The position numbers and the translations under genes are program-made. Of a stretch of DNA of 64,000 nucleotides, positions 43,174-53,033 are shown one piece after another. This DNA is from Salinispira pacifica. GTDB lineage: Bacteria; Spirochaetota; Spirochaetia; DSM-27196; Salinispiraceae. Numbering within the stretch: position 1 is the first letter of the stretch; every line of letters starts with the position of its first letter. The notes under the pieces are model-generated. The model saw nothing but the letters and a program-made list of their open reading frames with translations, made no database searches and was not told the DNA's origin. The stretch is taken from positions 1,465,501-1,529,500 of the forward strand of contig NC_023035.1 in the NCBI RefSeq assembly GCF_000507245.1, read 5' to 3'.

Positions 43174-46100
43174 GTGCCGGTACGCAAGGATATACATAAG
43201 ATTTTGATTTTCGGCTCCGGGCCGATTATGATCGGTCAGGCCTGCGAGTTTGATTACTCCGGAAATCAGGCGGTGAAAGCGCTGAAGGAAGAAGGCTTTG
43301 AGGTGGTGCTGTTGAATCCCAATCCCGCCACCATCATGACCACCCCCGGGACTGCCGACCGTATCTACATGGATCCTCTGGAAGTTCCGTATGTTGAGGA
43401 AATCCTGAAAAAAGAACAGCCCGATGCCATTCTACCCACCATGGGGGGACAGACCGCACTGAATCTGGCTCTGGATCTGGACGAAGCGGGAATCTTTGAG
43501 AAATATGATGTTGAGCTTCTGGGTGCGGGAGTGGAGAGCATCAAGCTTGCCGAGGACCGGGGTGAATTTAAAAAGCTCATGGATCAAATCGGTCTTGAAA
43601 GTGCAAAATCCATTCTTGCCTCCGACCTTGACTCCGCCATGGGGTTTGCCAAGGAACAGGGGTTGCCCCTGATTATCCGGCCCAGCTACACCCTGGGGGG
43701 TAGGGGGGCAACATCGCCACCCGCTGGGAGGACGTTGAGCCCATGATCCGCCGGGCTATCGATGAAAGTCCGGTGCATACCGCCCTCATAGAAGAAAGCC
43801 TTCTGGGATGGAAGGAGTTTGAGATGGAGGTGATGCGGGACGCAGCAGACAACGCTGTGATCATCTGTTCCATTGAAAACGTGGATCCCATGGGAGTTCA
43901 CACCGGAGATTCCATCACCGTTGCTCCCATTCAGACCCTCTCCGACGTTGAGTATCAGAAGATGCGTACCGCCTCCATAGAGATTCTCCGGGCCGTGGGA
44001 GTGGACTGCGGCGGATCCAATGTGCAGTTCGCCTACAACCCCGACGACGGCAGGATGATCGTCATCGAAATGAACCCCCGGGTGAGCCGCTCCTCCGCCC
44101 TTGCCTCCAAGGCTACGGGCTTTCCCATTGCCCGAAGCTCCGCCAAGCTGGCGGTGGGCTATACCCTTGATGAAATCATCAACGATATTACCGGGAAAAC
44201 CGTAAGCTGTTTCGAACCCTCACTGGATTACGTCGCCGTGAAGGTTCCCCGCTTCGAGCTGGAAAAATTTCCCCGGGGCTATGCCCAGCTGGGCACCCAG
44301 ATGAAGAGTGTGGGAGAATCCCTCGCCCTTGGCAGAACATACAATGAAGCGCTGAACAAGGCGCTGCGCTCCTGCGAGCTGGGAGTCGAAGGGCTGGATC
44401 ATCTGCTGAATGCCGGTGACGATGAGCTTTCTCACATGATTGACAGCCTCCATCCGAAGCGGATTTTTGCCGCCTACACCCTGATCCGCAGGGGAGTTGA
44501 ACAGGCTGCTGCCCGGGGGGAGCTTCCCGATTTTCCCGGTGAAGCGGAGTTGAATGTGATGAACGACGTACAGCGCAGAAGCAGCTACGATCCCTGGTTT
44601 CTTTACAACATGGTGGAACTTGCCCGTCTGGAACTCAGGGTCGAAAAGCTGAACAGGCAACAGCCCGATCCGTTCCTCCTGCTGGAGGCGAAGCGGGCAG
44701 GGCTTTCGGACCGGCGGATCGCCGCCCTGATGGCTGCCTCCGCAGCATCTGCCGCATCAGCCTCCAAATCCAAACACTCTCCCACACAGGATGAACTTGT
44801 GAACCGTATCCGCAGCGTCAGAGATGATATGGGGATTCATGCGGGCTATCATTTTGTGGACACCTGTTCCGGTGAGTTTCAGGCTTCCACTCCGTATTTC
44901 TATTCAACCTGGGGGGAAGTGAACGAATCCAAACCCATGGACGGCCGGGGAGTGATTATCCTCGGCTCCGGTCCAAACCGCATAGGGCAGGGGCTGGAGT
45001 TTGATACCTGCTGTACTCTCTCATCCATGGCTTATCGCAGGCAGGGAGTGAACACCGTCATCGTGAACTCCAATCCCGAAACGGTTTCCACCGATTTTAA
45101 TGTGTCCGACCGTCTCTATCTTGAGCCCCTCACATTTGACGATGTGAGAGAGGTGATGAAGACCGAAGGAATCCGGGATGTGATCGTTCAGCTTGGCGGA
45201 CAGACTCCCCTGAACATGGCCAAGGAGCTGAAGGAGTGGGGGGCCAATATTATCGGTACTCCTGTTGAAAGCATTGAAGGTGCCGAGGACCGCCGCCAGT
45301 TTGCGGACATGCTCAACCGTCTGGGACTCCGCCAGCCGGAAAACCGCAGCGCCGGCAGCCTTGCCCAGGTGGAGAAGTTCGCCAAGGAAATCGGGTATCC
45401 GGTGCTTCTGCGTCCCAGTTACGTCCTCGGCGGACGGAGCATGATGATTGCCTTCAACCGCGAGGAGCTTCAGGAATTCATTAAGCGAGATGTGGAGGTG
45501 AGCGATCATAAGCCCATTCTTGTGGATCAATTCCTGGATGATGCGGTGGAATATGATGTGGACGCCCTGTGCGACGGGAAGAACGTCTACATCGCCGGGA
45601 TCATGCAGCATATCGAAGCCGCCGGGGTGCACTCCGGTGACTCGGCCTGCGTGTTTCCCGCCTACAAAACCACCGATGAAATACAGGCCCAGATCAGCGA
45701 CGCCACCGCCAGGATCGCCCTGGAGGTTGGGGTGAACGGTTTTCTGAACATCCAGTTTGCCGTGAAGGACGATGTACTCTACGTTCTGGAGGTGAATCCC
45801 CGGGCCAGCCGTACCGTGCCGTTTATCTCCAAAGCCAGCGGTGTTGATCTTGTGGATGCCGCGGTGAAGGTCTGGGAAGGAAATGATCTGGCAGCTCAGG
45901 GACTTATCCGGGAAGATATCAGCGGTCTGAAAAATGTGGGAATCGGAAGCTGCGTTACCGGATGGGCGGTGAAAGAGGCCATGTTCAGTTTTGACCGCTT
46001 CCTGGATACCGATCCCATGCTGGGTCCGGAAATGAAATCCACCGGCGAAGCCATCGGACTGGGCCGGAGTTTCGGAGAGGCTTTTGCAAAGGCCAGTTCG

Positions 46101-46511
46101 GCAACCGGCACCCGCCTGCCCACATCAGGCAGGGTGTTTGTATCGGTGAATGCCTTCGATAAAGAAGCGGTGCTCCCCATGGTGAAAGATCTGGTTGATA
46201 TGGGCTTCGGCATCATGGCAACCCGGGGAACCGCACAGTTCCTCTTCGAACAGGGGATCATGGCTGAAGTTGTGCTGAAAGTACATGAGGGGAATCCCAA
46301 CATTGTGGATCATCTTGAGGCCGGCAGGGTCGATCTGGTGATCAATACCCCCCGGGGTCGATACACCCAGATGGATGACGGCTATTTGAGAATTCACACC
46401 CTCCGGCATAAAGTTCCCTACACCACCACCATATCCGCCGCCCGGGCGGCGGTTGAGGGAATCCGTTATCTTGCATCAGGGGAATACCGGGTTCAGTCTC
46501 TGGAAGGCTGA
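43174..46511 (+). CDS. carB: Carbamoyl-phosphate synthase, large subunit, with a one-base frameshift
   Basis: CarB makes carbamoyl phosphate for pyrimidines and arginine. A GTG start at 43174 (AGGGGGAA upstream) opens the first synthetase half: [21 protein letters not shown] and [10 protein letters not shown]. At the G6 run 43703-43708 the frame is lost; adding one G gives [17 protein letters not shown], joining the second frame, which continues to 46511. The second half repeats the motif as [18 protein letters not shown], and an MGS-like regulatory domain closes it. The repaired protein has 1112 residues, with an Ala/Ser-rich insert near residue 525. Loss of one G is most simply a sequencing error. 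Confidence 0.94.
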
Positions 46512-46536
46512 AGGGGGTTGAAGGAGGCTGTCTGCG

Positions 46537-48180
46537 TTAGCTGAGAAGCCTTCGAATTTCACTCTCATAGCCGGGCATGAGTGTTCCGGGACTCAAGTCC
46601 CGGATCCCTTCCCGAGGGCTCGGCCGGGGTGACAGAAGGCGCCGGACAATTTCCTCTATTACATGGTCAGGCTGATGCTCTTTGGGGATGGCCGTGCTGT
46701 CCTCTTTTTCCACAGGATATCTGCAGTCCCGGGGAAAATATTCGGGGTACGACAGGGCGTCGGGAACAACCGGCGTCAGTCCCGCATATGCGGCTTCCAG
46801 CATGCTCAATCCCTGAAACTCGTGCCGGGCGGTTGAGAGCACCAGATGCCTGCAGGATGTCTGGCCTTCCCCGCCATATTCACCGGCGGGTACGGCGGAC
46901 CTGCGGTTTTCCGCCCCCCACTCGGTCAGCTTCTCCACATACTCTTCCCGTGGCAGGGGCTCGCCCACCCGGATTCTGTGGGCAAATTCCAAACGAAGCT
47001 GTTCCAGTTCCCCGGGCACGCTGCGGAACTTTCTCCCCAGCAGGCTGATGCTCCAGCCCCCGTTCTTCTCATCTTCCCGGTCCGACTGTAAGCCGTGGGG
47101 CCCCTGTTCCTGCTGTTTCGCATGTTTCTGCCGGGGCCCCAGAGTCGCCAGGCGGCGCTCAAGCCCACGGCAAATCTCCAGCAGCAGCCCGGGATTTTTA
47201 TCGTACTCCCAGCGGTGGGGCCACACAATATGGATATGGGGATGCTCGTGAACCTGCCGCTCTTCCCTGCCTGCCCGGGCGGATCGGGTTTTCTGTCGGG
47301 AGATGGAGAGCTGTGGGGAGCTGAAAAGAGAAACCTCCACTGCCACAGGAATTACTGCTGATTTTTCGGCAATATCCCGGCAGATTTCCGGATCAGTTTT
47401 CTCGGGAAGGGCATCCAAAAAGCTGCTGATCCCTGCCAGGCAGCTGTCCCGGTTCCAGGCCGAATTAAATGCAATCCGGTCAGCGCTCAAAAGGGAGTAA
47501 AGCTGGCTTGCCTGGGCGTCCCGCTCCAATGCCCTGCTCTCTGCCTGGTGTCTCTGCCGGCCTTTGCCAGATTGCCGGCTGGTATCCGATTGCCGGCTGG
47601 TATCCGAAGGGCGGCTGGCGGGTGAAAGCTCGGTGCTTTGCCAGGGCCCGCTGCTTCGCAAAGGCCCTTTGTTTCGCATGGGCCTTTTGTTTTGCAAAGG
47701 ATAGGCGAACTGGTTTTCATGGACATACTGCAAAACCGGAATGTTCCTCAGCCGGGGCAGAACGGCCCGTATAGCGCTCACATCCACCGAACTGGTTGCA
47801 ATGATCATATCCGGGGGGCCTCCATCCCCGGGGGATACACCGTCCTCAAGGTGCATACTGTTCCTGGGAAAAATCTCCCTGAGCTTATTTCTCCAGCTGA
47901 GAGCCGATCCTTTGAGCCGAAAACTGAAGTAGCGGGGTGGAAGAGTCAGTGCGTACCATCTGAACTCCGGCAGACCCTCCATGAGGGAGCGTGCCCAGGA
48001 GGCCTGGCTGTCGCTGTGATACCCTGAGAGCAGAAGAATGCTGTGTGTGCCTTCCCCGGTTTCGTTGCCGCTGCCGTATCTGTTGTAGTCCGGGCCTGAG
48101 TCCTGGGGTGAGTCCGGGCCTGAGTCCGGGACGGTGCCGGGGCCGGAGGTCGAGAATTCTTCGTCCCGACCCATGCTCAT
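46537..48180 (-). CDS. QTMAN/GTDC1-like glycosyltransferase (DUF3524)
   Basis: A 547-residue GT-B glycosyltransferase related to human GTDC1/QTMAN, which mannosylates queuosine in tRNA-Asp. The N-terminal domain has LLLSGYHSDSQASWARSLMEGLPEFRWYALTLPPRYFSFRLKG (written in parts: LLLSGYHSDSQASW, LPPRYFSFRLKG); the C-terminal domain has HIVWPHRWEYDKNP, LGRKFRSVPGELEQL and STARHEFQGLSMLEAAYAG, blocks typical of that family. Low-complexity Arg/Ser/Pro-rich inserts lie at about 1-40 and 165-220, the latter with an 18-bp duplication. It overlaps the end of cimA by 4 nt, so it is translated behind it; no metabolic link is obvious. Confidence 0.8.
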   Translation of the reverse strand: MSMGRDEEFSTSGPGTVPDSGPDSPQDSGPDYNRYGSGNETGEGTHSILLLSGYHSDSQASWARSLMEGLPEFRWYALTLPPRYFSFRLKGSALSWRNKLREIFPRNSMHLEDGVSPGDGGPPDMIIATSSVDVSAIRAVLPRLRNIPVLQYVHENQFAYPLQNKRPMRNKGPLRSSGPWQSTELSPASRPSDTSRQSDTSRQSGKGRQRHQAESRALERDAQASQLYSLLSADRIAFNSAWNRDSCLAGISSFLDALPEKTDPEICRDIAEKSAVIPVAVEVSLFSSPQLSISRQKTRSARAGREERQVHEHPHIHIVWPHRWEYDKNPGLLLEICRGLERRLATLGPRQKHAKQQEQGPHGLQSDREDEKNGGWSISLLGRKFRSVPGELEQLRLEFAHRIRVGEPLPREEYVEKLTEWGAENRRSAVPAGEYGGEGQTSCRHLVLSTARHEFQGLSMLEAAYAGLTPVVPDALSYPEYFPRDCRYPVEKEDSTAIPKEHQPDHVIEEIVRRLLSPRPSPREGIRDLSPGTLMPGYESEIRRLLS

Positions 48181-49754
48181 TCGCCGGGTTCCCGGTTGAG
48201 GTTGTTCAGATAGTATTCAAAACTGTCCAGGAGGGCCTCCCAGCTGGCTTCCACAATATTTTCGTTGACTCCCACCGTTCCCCAGTCATGCTCGCCGTCG
48301 GAGCTGGTAATGAATACCCGCACCTTGGCCGCAGAAGCGCTTTCGGGGTTCAGAACCCGCACACGGTAATCGATGAGTTTGATTTTTTTCAGATCGGGAT
48401 AGTGGGGGTAGAGGGCGTTTCTCAATGCCCCATCCAGGGTTTCAACAGGGCCCACACCCACCGCGGCCCCCATGACTTCGGTACCCGAATCATCAAGAAA
48501 CATTCTTCCTACCGTATTGCTTTGAGCGGTTGCAGTTTTGTAGCTTTCAAGATGATAGTTCTTCAGGCTGACCAGGGGTGTGTAGATCCCCAGGGCTTTC
48601 CGCATAAGAAGGTCGAAACTGCCTTCCGCCGCCTCATATTCATATCCGAAATTCTCCCGGCTTTTCAGTTCGTCAATAAGAACCTGTACCACTTCATCGT
48701 TTTTCCCGAAATCGCCGTACTTCCGCATCTTTTCTATGATTGTGGACTTTCCTGCCAGTTCGCTGAGGAGAACCTGCCGGGAATTGCCCACCAGCTTTCC
48801 ATCCAGATGTTCCATCAGGTGGGGAGCCTTGAGAATTACATCCGCGTGCTGTCCCGCCTTGTGGGAGAATGCTGCAACACCCACAAATGCCTGGCGTTTA
48901 TCAGGAATGATATTGGCTTTTTCTGCGACAAAACGGCTCAGCCCGGTAAGATGGGGCATGTTCGGCTTGCAGTTGGCCTCATAGTCCATTTTAAGAGTGA
49001 GATTGGGCATGATTTCGCAGAGATTGGCGTTTCCGCAGCGTTCGCCCCAACCGTTTACCGTTCCCTGAATATGCATGGCCCCGGCGTTCACTGCCGCAAG
49101 ACTGTTGGCCACTGCGGTACCGCAGTCATTATGGAAATGTCCTCCCAGGCGTTGATAGCCTTCGGATTTCAGAGTGCTATAAATCTCAGATACTTCGTGG
49201 GGAAGGGTGCCTCCGTTGGTATCGCATAAAACCATCACATCAGCCCCCGCATTCATTCCTGCGGAGAGCACCTTTCTTGCGTACTCAGCGTTGCCCTTCC
49301 ATCCGTCGAAAAAATGCTCAAGGTCGAAAATCACAACCCGGCCCTGTTTTTTCAGGAAAGAAATTGAATCGTCGATCATCCGCAAATTTTCTTCCAGGTT
49401 GGTTCCGATGACCCGTGTCACGTGTTCGGTCCAGGTCTTTCCCACCACCACCACGGTGCTGGTTTCTGCGTCCAGCAGTGCTCTGATGTGTCCGTCGCTT
49501 TCAGCCGACCCGCCGGCCTTCCGGGTGGAGCCGAAGCTTGCCACCCGGGCATGCCGGAGATTCATGGACCGGATTTTTCGGAAAAATTCAGCTTCCTTGT
49601 CATTGCTCAGGGGAAATCCCCCTTCAATATAATCAATCCCAAGGTCATCAAGCTTGCTGGCAATTTCCAGTTTATCTTCGAGACTGTAGTTTATCTCCAG
49701 CCCCTGCATGCCGTCTCGAAGGGTGGTGTCGAATATTTCCACTTTCCGGTTCAT
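48177..49754 (-). CDS. cimA: Citramalate synthase
   Basis: Condenses pyruvate and acetyl-CoA to (R)-citramalate, a threonine-independent entry to isoleucine. The 525-residue protein has the DRE-TIM N-terminus VEIFDTTLRDGMQGLEINYS, GGFPLSNDKE, GGHFHNDCGTAVANSLAAV and GTVNGWGERCGNAN, all typical of the CimA group rather than isopropylmalate synthase, plus a C-terminal LeuA-type allosteric domain (about 400-525) that usually binds isoleucine. ATG 49754 has AGGAGG just upstream; the frame extends further to 49802 without support. An Ile-rich leader and attenuator lie upstream, which supports the Ile assignment. Confidence 0.92.
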   Translation of the reverse strand: MNRKVEIFDTTLRDGMQGLEINYSLEDKLEIASKLDDLGIDYIEGGFPLSNDKEAEFFRKIRSMNLRHARVASFGSTRKAGGSAESDGHIRALLDAETSTVVVVGKTWTEHVTRVIGTNLEENLRMIDDSISFLKKQGRVVIFDLEHFFDGWKGNAEYARKVLSAGMNAGADVMVLCDTNGGTLPHEVSEIYSTLKSEGYQRLGGHFHNDCGTAVANSLAAVNAGAMHIQGTVNGWGERCGNANLCEIMPNLTLKMDYEANCKPNMPHLTGLSRFVAEKANIIPDKRQAFVGVAAFSHKAGQHADVILKAPHLMEHLDGKLVGNSRQVLLSELAGKSTIIEKMRKYGDFGKNDEVVQVLIDELKSRENFGYEYEAAEGSFDLLMRKALGIYTPLVSLKNYHLESYKTATAQSNTVGRMFLDDSGTEVMGAAVGVGPVETLDGALRNALYPHYPDLKKIKLIDYRVRVLNPESASAAKVRVFITSSDGEHDWGTVGVNENIVEASWEALLDSFEYYLNNLNREPGE

Positions 49755-49821
49755 AAATCCTCCTGTAATCCTGCTGCCTGTCCTTCCGGAACCGCCATCC
49801 ACCGAAGTGAATCTACGGACA

Positions 49822-49876
49822 TAAAAAAAGCCGCCTTCCAGCAGGAAAGCGGCCTTCGATGCACCCTGATCCTGCT
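49822..49876 (-). promoter_or_regulatory. Transcription attenuator of cimA (terminator plus antiterminator)
   Basis: Read on the minus strand, GCCGCTTTCC (49853-49844), loop TGCT, GGAAGGCGGC (49839-49830) and seven U residues (49829-49823) form an intrinsic terminator between the leader peptide and cimA. AGCAGGA (49876-49870), overlapping the leader stop codon, is exactly complementary to TCCTGCT (49846-49840), which spans the 5' arm and loop of the terminator. Pairing of the two would stop the terminator forming. A ribosome finishing the leader covers AGCAGGA and lets termination occur; one stalled at Ile codons leaves it free. Confidence 0.85.
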
Positions 49877-49949
49877 ATTTTTCCCCGTTGCCGATAATCG
49901 CAATAATGAGGTTAATAATGGATATGGATGCAATAATATTCATTCTCAT
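49875..49949 (-). CDS. Isoleucine-rich leader peptide of cimA
   Basis: A 24-codon frame from ATG (49949-49947) to TAG (49877-49875). Nine codons are Ile, in the block IIASISIINLIIAII, with one Leu. It ends at the attenuator, 121 nt before cimA. Translation signals are weak: no ribosome site is well placed. A TATAAG (49960-49955) would put transcription start at about the ATG, so a leaderless message is possible, but the TTGACA upstream (49988-49983) is 22 bp from it, more than the usual 17. ATG 49943 is an alternative start. Its purpose is inferred to be sensing of charged tRNA-Ile. Confidence 0.82.
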   Translation of the reverse strand: MRMNIIASISIINLIIAIIGNGEK

Positions 49950-50002
49950 GTATTCTTATACACTCTTCCCTTTTATTGATTTTGTCAAGGGGATGTATCA
50001 TT

Positions 50003-51079
50003 ATGAGCCCCATGAAAGTGCCGAACACCATGTATGAATCCCTTCCCCGGCCCGAGGGAGGCTGGTATGACCTCAGCCCCCGGGGAAGTGCAGCTCCCCC
50101 CATGTTTCTCTCGTCAGCCTCGCTGGGAAGTGCCGGAACCTCGGGCGTCCGGGGACTGGCGCAGCGCTGCAGGCTCATTTCCACATTGAGGGAGGGGGCC
50201 GGGAAGGGCCCACGGAAAGCCCGGCCCCCGGAACAGGATGAGCAGAAGCCCGCGGCACAGGATGAGCAGAAGCCCGCGGCACAGAAGCCTGTGACACTGG
50301 AAGCGGGCCAGGGTTCGCTCCTCGTATCCGTGAAGCAGGTACACAGCATGGATGTCCTTATCATACGGGGCCTTCAGCGAAACGGCGGCCGACAGCGTGA
50401 CAGCGTGAGAATTTCGGTCATTTCTTCACAGTGGCGGGAGGCCTCTTTTTCCAGGGGCGGTGAGAAGGTCCTGGCGGAACCGGGGTGGGATGCATTTCTG
50501 GATGAAGCAGCTGATGGATTTCCTATGCTTCACGGCATTGAAGCCGACGGAATTCTTACCAACCTGGATCTGATCACACCGGGGGTGACGGTGGCTGACT
50601 GCATGCCGATTTTTCTGCATACAGGAGCCTGGAGGGGGCTCCTTCATTCGGGCTGGGCGGGAACGGGGATTTTGCGTGCTGCCCTGGAATATCTGTCCGA
50701 AGCGGGGCAGGAGGCTCCGGAAGTTGTTCTGGGCCCCTGCATTTCGGCGGACAGCTATGAGGTGGATCAGTCACGGGCGGATTTGTTTTCCCGGCGTCAT
50801 GGCGCGAACGCGGTGCGGGGCAGACACCTGGATTTGCCGGCAGCCAACCTGGGAATTCTGGAAGAGATTTCCCGCATGGAGCTGTTCCGTCAGGAATTCC
50901 GGATCCTGGTTCGGGACAGTTGCACAGTAAAGCATTCTGGTTTATTTTCTTACAGGCGGATGGGACCGGAGTCCTATGGCCTGATGCTTGCTCTATTTCC
51001 TCCGGACAGATCCCGTATCCCCGTCTGCAGCGGCAGCGAGCTCCGCGAATTGCAGCACGGCCGGATCCGGAAGGTCTGA
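50003..51079 (+). CDS. pgeF: Laccase-domain protein, purine nucleoside phosphorylase PgeF-like
   Basis: A DUF152/YfiH-family protein, 358 residues. The metal-site blocks are present: SVKQVHSMDVL, GIEADGILTNL...GVTVADCMPIFL, LLHSGWAGTGI, VVLGPCISADSYEV and CTVKHSGLFSYRR. Members act on purine nucleosides or on misplaced L-Ser in peptidoglycan precursors. The first about 100 residues are low-complexity and include a 24-bp duplication (50237-50284, DEQKPAAQ twice). ATG 50003 has AAGGGGA upstream at about 49986-49992; the frame is open from 49976. It is divergent from the cimA leader. Confidence 0.88.
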   Translation: MSPMKVPNTMYESLPRPEGGWYDLSPRGSAAPPMFLSSASLGSAGTSGVRGLAQRCRLISTLREGAGKGPRKARPPEQDEQKPAAQDEQKPAAQKPVTLEAGQGSLLVSVKQVHSMDVLIIRGLQRNGGRQRDSVRISVISSQWREASFSRGGEKVLAEPGWDAFLDEAADGFPMLHGIEADGILTNLDLITPGVTVADCMPIFLHTGAWRGLLHSGWAGTGILRAALEYLSEAGQEAPEVVLGPCISADSYEVDQSRADLFSRRHGANAVRGRHLDLPAANLGILEEISRMELFRQEFRILVRDSCTVKHSGLFSYRRMGPESYGLMLALFPPDRSRIPVCSGSELRELQHGRIRKV

Positions 51080-51149
51080 GTGTTCAGGCAGCTCTGCCTG
51101 GGGGAACGGTACGCCGGGCAGGCTGATCAGCTTATGAAAGGGTATAACG

Positions 51150-52895
51150 ATGAAAGAATTGAAAATTGAACTTGCTCAGAAACTTCTTCTTGCGCTCAAG
51201 GATTTTGCAGGGGAGAAGAATCTGGAGCTTTCCATTTCTATTGATGATATTATGATTGAGACTCCTCCCAAGCCCGAGCTGGGGGATGTGGCGTTCCCCA
51301 TGTTTCCTTTTGCCAGGCTTCTGCGTATGGGCCCGCCGCAGATTGCAGCTTCAATGGTTTCGCGGCTTCAGGAGATGGGAGTTGATGCCGAACAGGCCGG
51401 TCCCTATGTAAATGCACGTCTGGATCGCAGTCATGCGGCCGGGCAGACAATTACCAGAATCCTTCAGGAAGGGGATACCTACGGGTCCAACGCTAATTAT
51501 CACGGTGAAAAAGTGATGATCGAGTTTTCATCCCCCAACACCAACAAGCCCCTCCATCTGGGGCACCTGAGAAATAATGCTCTGGGAGAGTCTGTCGCAC
51601 GGGTGCTCAAAGCCAACGGCGCCCAGGTCCGGAAAGTGAATCTGGTAAATGACCGAGGGGTGCATATCTGCAAGTCCATGCTTGCCTACAAGGAGCTTGG
51701 CGACGGGGACAGCCCCGGGAAGCAAGGAGTGAAATCCGACCATTTTGTTGGAGACTATTATGTGAAGTACAATGAGATGGCTTCCAGAGATCCCGATGCG
51801 GAAAAGCGCGCCCAGGCCATGCTCAATGCCTGGGAAGCCGGGGACGGGGAGACGGTGGATCTGTGGAAAACCATGAACTCCTGGGCTCTTGAGGGGCTGA
51901 AAGAAACCTATGAGCGTACCGGCATTCATTTTGATGACATCTACTATGAGAGCAACACCTACAAGCTGGGCCGTGAACATGTCCTGAAGGGGCTGGAAGA
52001 CGGAGTGTTTTTCCGGGATGAAGAGGGTACGGTCTGGATAGATCTGGAAGATATCAAACTGGACAAAAAAGTGCTGTTGAGAAAAGACGGTACCAGCCTC
52101 TACATGACCCAGGATATCGGAACCGCGGTGAGCAGGCATGAAGACTGGCCCTTTGAGCGTCTCATCTACGTGGTTGCGTATGAACAGAACTATCACTTCA
52201 GGGTGCTGTTTCATATCCTCAAAAAGCTGGGATTTGACTGGGCGGATAAACTCTACCATCTGTCCTACGGCATGGTGAACCTCCCCGACGGAAAGATGAA
52301 GAGCCGGGAAGGCACCGTAGTGGATGCAGATAAGCTCCTTGACGAGCTGAGAGATCTTGCCCTCCAGGAAATGACCGAGAAGGGCAGGGATCAGAAAATT
52401 GATGATCCCCAGGCGGTTGCCGAGCAGGTGGCCCTGGGCGCCATCCATTATTATCTGCTCCAGGGAACCCCGTCAAAGGATATGGTGTTCAACCCCGCAG
52501 AATCCCTGTCATTCAACGGAAACACAGGACCATACCTCCAGTACATGGGAGCACGGATTTCCAGCATGTTCCGGAAATACGGAAAGGATCTTCCCTCTCC
52601 CGAATCCCTGGATTGGAAGCTGCTGAAAGAAGACGAGGAGTGGGAGCTGGTAAAACTTCTGGCGTCCTATCCCCAGGCCGTGGAAGCTGCGGGAACCGAC
52701 TACAACCCCGCCCACATTGCATCCCACCTTTACGAACTGGGGAAGGCCTTCTCCCGATTCTACCACGAGCATCCGGTGCTGAACTGTCCCGATGCAAGTC
52801 TCAGAGATCTTCGCCTGTATCTGGCCTGGGCAGTCAAACGGGTGCTGATGCACGGGTTTCACCTGATCAATATGCCCTTCCTGGAAAGCATGTAG
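51150..52895 (+). CDS. argS: Arginyl-tRNA synthetase
   Basis: A class I synthetase of 581 residues. The N-terminal Add1 domain (about 1-120, PPKPELGDVAFPMFPFARLL) is followed by the catalytic domain with HIGH-type HLGHLRNNALGESV after IEFSSPNTNKP, and GMVNLPDGKMKSREGTVV as the KMSKS counterpart. The C-terminal DALR anticodon-binding domain ends VLMHGFHLINMPFLESM. GAAAGGG precedes the ATG. It starts 71 nt after pgeF and ends before a strong terminator at 53007. Confidence 0.96.
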   Translation: MKELKIELAQKLLLALKDFAGEKNLELSISIDDIMIETPPKPELGDVAFPMFPFARLLRMGPPQIAASMVSRLQEMGVDAEQAGPYVNARLDRSHAAGQTITRILQEGDTYGSNANYHGEKVMIEFSSPNTNKPLHLGHLRNNALGESVARVLKANGAQVRKVNLVNDRGVHICKSMLAYKELGDGDSPGKQGVKSDHFVGDYYVKYNEMASRDPDAEKRAQAMLNAWEAGDGETVDLWKTMNSWALEGLKETYERTGIHFDDIYYESNTYKLGREHVLKGLEDGVFFRDEEGTVWIDLEDIKLDKKVLLRKDGTSLYMTQDIGTAVSRHEDWPFERLIYVVAYEQNYHFRVLFHILKKLGFDWADKLYHLSYGMVNLPDGKMKSREGTVVDADKLLDELRDLALQEMTEKGRDQKIDDPQAVAEQVALGAIHYYLLQGTPSKDMVFNPAESLSFNGNTGPYLQYMGARISSMFRKYGKDLPSPESLDWKLLKEDEEWELVKLLASYPQAVEAAGTDYNPAHIASHLYELGKAFSRFYHEHPVLNCPDASLRDLRLYLAWAVKRVLMHGFHLINMPFLESM

Positions 52896-53006
52896 GAAGT
52901 TTTCCGCCGGGGACGGGATTATCCGGGGCCGCGCTTCTGCCGCGACAGGAACCAGGGAGCTGCAGCTTGAGTATGTTTTCCCGGCCGGTCCATTTATCTT
53001 TATACA

Positions 53007-53033
53007 GGCCGCCTGAATATGGCGGCCTTTTTT
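53007..53033 (+). terminator. Intrinsic terminator after argS
   Basis: GGCCGCC (53007-53013), loop TGAATAT, GGCGGCC (53021-53027), then six T residues. Beyond it, 53040-53320 is AT-rich with no gene; it could hold upstream sites for an activator of the sigma-54 promoter at 53321, but I see no clear NtrC box. Confidence 0.92.
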
